This document shows positions 6,514-10,004 of a stretch of DNA of 10,004 nucleotides, piece by piece. Source of the DNA: Ruminococcus sp. (GTDB lineage: Bacteria; Bacillota; Clostridia; Oscillospirales; Acutalibacteraceae); NCBI GenBank assembly GCA_023667385.1, contig JAMPAE010000046.1:1-10004 (forward strand), given 5' to 3'. A program made the position numbers and the translations under genes. Below the pieces are notes generated by a model. The model searched no databases. It worked only from the letters and a program-made list of their open reading frames with translations, and was not told the DNA's origin. Every line of letters begins with the position of its first letter. Within the stretch, counting starts at the first letter, position 1.

Positions 6514-6540
6514 GGAAAGTCTGAATTAATTTAACTTTCC
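6514..6540. other. Small hairpin in the transglycosylase-aminopeptidase gap
   Basis: GGAAAGT at 6514-6520 and ACTTTCC at 6534-6540 form a 7-bp stem with a 13-base AT-rich loop, starting immediately after the transglycosylase stop codon. No T-run follows on either strand, so it is not a typical terminator. It could be an RNA processing or stability element, or chance. Confidence 0.35.
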
Positions 6541-7110
6541 TTATAGTTTATAAAGTTTTTCATAAAGCGCTTTTGCGTGCATTACGTTTTCAACATATTT
6601 TGCCGTTGACGGAAACGGAATCTTCTTCAAATGCTCCCCGTCATCGGAATACTCACTGTTTTTCAGCCACTTGCCGACATTGCCGAGCCCTGCATGATAT
6701 GCCGCAACAGCCGTTTCCTCATTGCCGAATCGGTCAATCAAAATGCGATAAAGCAAGCAGCCGTATTTGACTGAGGTTTCAGGGTCAAACAGCATTTCTT
6801 CGTCAAGCGTTTCTTTGGTTTTTGTTTTCAGCCAGGTGAAGGTTTCGGGCATAATTTGCATCAGCCCTTTTGCATTTGCCTTTGAAACTGCATCCTTGTC
6901 AAAGCTGCTTTCGCATTTTATGACCGCAAAAACAAAAGATTTTTCAAGATTATATTTCGTAGTATAAGTTTCGACAAAATTATCGTATTTAATGGGGTAT
7001 AATGTTTTCATCACCGAACCCAAGCCGAAGCAGCAGGTCATGATGATAATGATTGCGGCGAAAATTGCAGCTATTCTTTTTGATATTCTTGCCTTTTTCT
7101 TCTTTTTCAT
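6541..7110 (-). CDS. Membrane-anchored lytic transglycosylase (SLT domain)
   Basis: This 189-residue protein has a very basic N-terminus (MKKKKKARISKR), one membrane segment at about residues 12-31, and then an SLT (GH23-type, Slt70 C-terminal-like) catalytic domain outside the cell. The likely catalytic glutamate is E67 in VIKCESSFD. The other family motifs are GLMQIMPE (82-89) and AYHAGLGNV (137-145). Such enzymes cut the MurNAc-GlcNAc bond of peptidoglycan to give 1,6-anhydro ends, in wall turnover or in making room for envelope machines. It is short, with only the catalytic domain and no LysM or SPOR wall-binding domain. Its ATG overlaps the coaE stop as ATGA, so translation is probably coupled; its own ribosome binding site is weak. 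Confidence 0.93.
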   Translation of the reverse strand: MKKKKKARISKRIAAIFAAIIIIMTCCFGLGSVMKTLYPIKYDNFVETYTTKYNLEKSFVFAVIKCESSFDKDAVSKANAKGLMQIMPETFTWLKTKTKETLDEEMLFDPETSVKYGCLLYRILIDRFGNEETAVAAYHAGLGNVGKWLKNSEYSDDGEHLKKIPFPSTAKYVENVMHAKALYEKLYKL

Positions 7111-7685
7111 TCTGTTATCACACCCAATTCTTCTTCAAGATCATACGGCGGATAGTTTCTTATTATTATATCGGCGCTTTCAAGATAATATTCGTCTTGT
7201 TTTTGCGCATTTATTCGAAGCATTGCCTGCTCGGGGGGAATTTTGTCACGGCTGAGGATTCTTTCAAGCCGAATTTTCGGTGGAGCAGTGACAACAATGA
7301 TTTTTTCACAAAGCGCTTTTGACGGGCTTTCCAGCAGCGCCGCCGCATCAATAATGCATTTTTCAAAGCCGCTTCTTTTGCCCAAAGCAATTTTTTCCTT
7401 GAATATCCTGTCGATTTCCGAATGTGTGATATTATTCAGTGCGTTTGTGCTTTCCTCATTGGCAAACGCCCTTGATGCAAGCTTTTTTCGGTCAAGCGTT
7501 CCGTCAGAAAGCAGAATGTCACTGCCGAAGCAATTTGCAAGCTCTGCCAAAATCGGCGAGCCTTTTTCGGTGACCTGACGTGCGATTTTGTCGCCGTCAA
7601 TGATGAGGAAGCCTTTTTCCTCAAGTATTTTTGCGGCTGTGCTTTTGCCTGCACCGGTTTTACCTGTCAAACCAAAGACTTTCAT
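7107..7685 (-). CDS. coaE: Dephospho-CoA kinase
   Basis: CoaE phosphorylates the 3'-hydroxyl of dephospho-CoA with ATP, the last step of coenzyme A synthesis in the cytosol. The 192-residue product has the normal bacterial length. It opens with FGLTGKTGAGKST, whose P-loop is at residues 8-16 with K14 and S15, followed by IDGDKIAR (29-36), where the family places the conserved catalytic aspartate. The start is fixed by AAGGAG five bases upstream, which overlaps the stop codon of the Sua5-type gene; the two genes are 9 bases apart. The 3' end overlaps the transglycosylase start by 4 bases. I see no fused domain and no missing motif. Confidence 0.95.
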   Translation of the reverse strand: MKVFGLTGKTGAGKSTAAKILEEKGFLIIDGDKIARQVTEKGSPILAELANCFGSDILLSDGTLDRKKLASRAFANEESTNALNNITHSEIDRIFKEKIALGKRSGFEKCIIDAAALLESPSKALCEKIIVVTAPPKIRLERILSRDKIPPEQAMLRINAQKQDEYYLESADIIIRNYPPYDLEEELGVITE

Positions 7686-7694
7686 CGTTTCTCC

Positions 7695-8735
7695 TTAAAG
7701 CTCAATGATGTTGAATGCCGCCGCACGAACAAGGCGGTTAAACACTGCCAAGCCCACTCCCTGCGTTTCGGGGTACCTTGCAAAAACCGTTTTAACGTTC
7801 AGCTCATCAACTTCACGCAGCGCATCAAAAATTCTGTTTGCCTGCGAAAGGGAATCCGCCTGCTTGCCATATGTAAGCGTTTTGATTCCTGCAAGCTTTT
7901 CGGCGTCCTCATCAAAGCAAAGCGCCGCAATTTCATCAGAGCGTCTTGCTTGAACATATTCTTTATATTTTTCAAAGCTGCCTTTTAAAAGCACAACCTC
8001 GGCAGTCGGTGAATAGTGTTTATATTTCATGCCGGGTGAAGCTGCCTGAACGCCGTCTGCAAGCTTGTTATAAACCGCATCGTCAATTGCAATTTCACCG
8101 ATTACGCTTTCAAGCATTTCGGGTGTAACTCCGCCCGGACGAAGCAGCCTCGGCGGATTCGCTGCAAGCGAGATTACCGTTGATTCAACGCCGACCGAGC
8201 AGTCGCCGCCGTCAACAATGGCGTCAATTTTGCCGTAAAGGTCATCTTTAACGTGCTTTGCCGTTGTTGGACTGGGCTTTCCCGAAGTATTTGCCGAAGG
8301 TGCTGCAAGCGGAACGCCTGCCTTTTCAATGATTGCACGGGCAATCGGGTGGCTCGGCATCCTCACGGCAACCGTGTCAAGTCCTCCGCTGACTTTATCG
8401 GGTATGAGGCGGGACTTTTTCAAAATGATTGTCAACGGGCCCGGCCAAAACGCAACAGCAAGTCTCCTCGCATCTTCGGGTATTTCATCAACCAGCGGCG
8501 CCCATTGTTCAATGCTGCTGATGTGAACAATCAGCGGATTGTCAGACGGTCTGCCCTTGGCTTCATATATTTTGCCGACTGCTTCACCATCAAGCGCATT
8601 TGCCGCAAGACCATAGACTGTTTCAGTCGGTATTGCCGCCAAACCGCCGCTTGCAAGGATTTTGCCAACGCTGTTAAGGCGAGGGTCATCCGGTGAAGCT
8701 ATGTCAAAAAAATCTGTTTTCATTTTGTTTGTCAT
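7695..8735 (-). CDS. ywlC: L-threonylcarbamoyladenylate synthase, Sua5/YwlC type
   Basis: The enzyme makes threonylcarbamoyl-AMP from threonine, bicarbonate and ATP, the first step of the t6A modification at position 37 of ANN-decoding tRNAs. The 346-residue protein is the long two-domain form. The YrdC domain (about 15-205) carries PTETVYGLAANA (36-47), KGRPSDNPL (60-68), PSANTSGKPSPTT (146-158), GVESTVI (182-188) and RPGG (199-202). The linker motif SPGMKYKHYSP (233-243) leads to the C-terminal Sua5 domain. The ATG at 8735 overlaps the prfA stop as ATGA. A second in-frame ATG at 8723 lies about 12 bases after the only GGAG, while the first is about 1 base after it, so the true start may be 8723. 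I keep 8735 because of the coupling overlap. Confidence 0.95.
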   Translation of the reverse strand: MTNKMKTDFFDIASPDDPRLNSVGKILASGGLAAIPTETVYGLAANALDGEAVGKIYEAKGRPSDNPLIVHISSIEQWAPLVDEIPEDARRLAVAFWPGPLTIILKKSRLIPDKVSGGLDTVAVRMPSHPIARAIIEKAGVPLAAPSANTSGKPSPTTAKHVKDDLYGKIDAIVDGGDCSVGVESTVISLAANPPRLLRPGGVTPEMLESVIGEIAIDDAVYNKLADGVQAASPGMKYKHYSPTAEVVLLKGSFEKYKEYVQARRSDEIAALCFDEDAEKLAGIKTLTYGKQADSLSQANRIFDALREVDELNVKTVFARYPETQGVGLAVFNRLVRAAAFNIIEL

Positions 8736-9805
8736 TCTCCTTGGCTTTGCAGCTTCTTTGCAGTGTCAGCCGTCACAAGCGCATCAATGACTTCGTCAAG
8801 CTCACCGTTGAGAAACTGCTCCAATTTATATATAGTCAGCCCGATTCGATGATCGGAAATTCTTCCCTGCGGATAGTTATATGTTCTGATTCGCTCGCTT
8901 CGGTCACCTGTGCCAACCTGCATTTTGCGCTCGCCGGCAATTGAAGAAGCCTGCTTCTCACGTTCATTTTCAAGGATTCTTGAGCGCAGAACACGCATTG
9001 CCTTTTCCCTGTTTTTGTGCTGGCTTCTTTCGTCCTGACATTCAACAACAGTTCCTGTTGGAATGTGAGTGATTCTGATTGCGGATTCGGTTTTGTTAAT
9101 ATGCTGACCGCCTGCACCGCTTGAGCGGAACGTGTCAACCTGCAAATCGGCAGGGTTAATTTCAACGTCAACCTCCTGTGCCTCAGGAAGCACGGCAACC
9201 GTTGCGGTTGAGGTGTGAATCCTGCCCTGTGATTCCGTTTCGGGCACACGCTGAACACGATGTACCCCCGATTCAAATTTCAGCCGTGAATAGGCGCCCT
9301 CACCGTTGATCATGAAGCTGATTTCCTTAAAGCCGCCAAGCTCAGTTTCGTTGGCATACATCACTTCGGTTTTCCAGCCCTTGCTTTCGGCATACATGGA
9401 ATACATTCTGTAAAGCACGGCGGCAAACAGCGCTGATTCTTCACCGCCTGCGCCGCCCCTGATTTCAACAATGATGTTTTTGTCATCGTCCGGGTCTTTG
9501 GGCAGCAGCAGAATTTTCAGCTCTTCATAAATACGCTGTGTGCTTTCTTTTGAACCCTCAATTTCTTCAAGCACCATCTCACGCATATCTTTGTCAAGTC
9601 CGCCCTCATCAAGCATGAGCTTCGCTTCTTCAAGGCTTTCGTTCGCTTTTTTATATTCACGAAACTTTTCAACAATCGGCTCAAGGTTCTTGTGCTCTTT
9701 CATCAGGGATTTATATTTTTCAAGGTCAGCCACAACTTCCGAATCATAAAGCATTTCGCTGACCTGTTCAAATCTTTTTTCAACATCTGCAAGTTTGTCA
9801 AGCAT
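8732..9805 (-). CDS. prfA: Peptide chain release factor 1
   Basis: RF1 reads UAA and UAG stop codons in the ribosomal A site and triggers release of the finished protein. The 357-residue product has the full family length. It starts with a helical domain 1, has the stop-codon recognition motif PET (188-190, the RF1-type PxT rather than the RF2 SPF) and the peptide-release motif GGQ (232-234), whose Q234 is the usual target of PrmC methylation. GGAGGAGGA lies 5 bases before the ATG, inside the end of the DUF951 gene, which it overlaps by 8 bases. No prmC/hemK gene follows as it does in many bacteria; a Sua5-type gene follows directly, overlapping by 4 bases. Confidence 0.98.
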   Translation of the reverse strand: MLDKLADVEKRFEQVSEMLYDSEVVADLEKYKSLMKEHKNLEPIVEKFREYKKANESLEEAKLMLDEGGLDKDMREMVLEEIEGSKESTQRIYEELKILLLPKDPDDDKNIIVEIRGGAGGEESALFAAVLYRMYSMYAESKGWKTEVMYANETELGGFKEISFMINGEGAYSRLKFESGVHRVQRVPETESQGRIHTSTATVAVLPEAQEVDVEINPADLQVDTFRSSGAGGQHINKTESAIRITHIPTGTVVECQDERSQHKNREKAMRVLRSRILENEREKQASSIAGERKMQVGTGDRSERIRTYNYPQGRISDHRIGLTIYKLEQFLNGELDEVIDALVTADTAKKLQSQGE

Positions 9806-10001
9806 TTTGCTCCTCCTCCCGCAGAATCTTCTTTATGTTTTTTTCAGCTTTTCTTCGGGGTACCATGACTTCACGGCCGCATTTTTTGCACTTGATTTTG
9901 AAATCCATTCCTGTGCGCAAAACATCAAACTCATTTGAGCCGCAAGGGTGCGGTTTCTTCATCACAAGCACATCTCCAACTCTTACATCAAGAACAGCCA
10001 T
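9798..10001 (-). CDS. DUF951 family small zinc-ribbon-like protein
   Basis: The 67-residue product matches the DUF951 family of Firmicutes, whose function is not established. It shows the pattern of that family: a basic and hydrophobic start (VRVGDVLVMKKPHPCG), the conserved GMDFKIKC, and a CxxC pair, C38 and C41. C20 or H18 in HPCG may complete a metal site; that is inference. The C-terminus is lysine- and glutamate-rich. It lies just upstream of prfA, overlaps it by 8 bases and carries the prfA ribosome binding site in its last codons, so the two are co-expressed. The start ATG is 3 bases from the window edge. Length agrees with the family, but its own ribosome binding site and promoter are outside the window. 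Confidence 0.88.
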   Translation of the reverse strand: MAVLDVRVGDVLVMKKPHPCGSNEFDVLRTGMDFKIKCKKCGREVMVPRRKAEKNIKKILREEEQNA

Positions 10002-10004
10002 AAA

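Noticed and set aside
9798..10001. Ribosomal protein L31 (rpmE), often found near prfA and containing cysteines
   Set aside because: The sequence shows the DUF951 pattern (KKPHPCGSNEF, GMDFKIKC) and not the L31 pattern.

Overview
The window looks like a chromosomal segment of a low-to-moderate GC Gram-positive anaerobe of the class Clostridia. An Oscillospirales/Ruminococcus-like gut bacterium is my best guess, inferred from protein style (QueH, DUF951, two-domain Sua5, GlgP), strong GGAGG ribosome binding sites and the type of intergenic repeats. No database search was possible. Nine of the ten genes I support lie on the minus strand, so most of the window reads from right to left.

Right part (about 10001 down to 5037): a tightly packed cluster of a DUF951 protein, release factor 1 (prfA), threonylcarbamoyl-AMP synthase (Sua5/YwlC type), dephospho-CoA kinase (coaE), a small membrane-anchored lytic transglycosylase and an M18 aminopeptidase. 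The first five genes overlap by 4 to 8 bases or are 9 bases apart, so they are almost certainly one transcript whose promoter lies outside the window. The aminopeptidase follows after 62 bases. A good rho-independent terminator (5037-5065) closes the unit. The mix is housekeeping: translation termination, tRNA t6A modification, CoA synthesis, wall turnover and peptide breakdown.

Middle (4913 down to 1713): glycogen phosphorylase (glgP) with its own promoter, followed 9 bases later by a HAD phosphatase annotated as Gph-like. A hairpin terminator at 1713-1751 separates this pair from a convergent plus-strand gene. That gene (1142-1693) encodes an unrecognised 183-residue protein with one N-terminal membrane segment.

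Left part (1142 down to 1): the orphan membrane protein and queH (queuosine synthesis) are divergently transcribed from two near-consensus promoters whose -35 boxes are only 8 bases apart. queH has no ATG, GTG or TTG at the position its conserved N-terminus requires. The best-placed start is an ATT eight bases after a perfect GGAGG. Downstream of queH, positions 1-400 hold no gene and are filled with repeat-type DNA: a nested inverted-repeat (MITE-like) element of at least 249 bp, a GAGGGAG-type repeat with a hairpin, and a short hairpin sharing the GTAGGGGC end of the large element.

I saw no tRNA, rRNA, CRISPR array, phage gene or defence system. The points worth a second look are the nested palindromic element, the AUU start of queH, the orphan protein on the shared promoter region, and the pairing of glgP with a HAD phosphatase.
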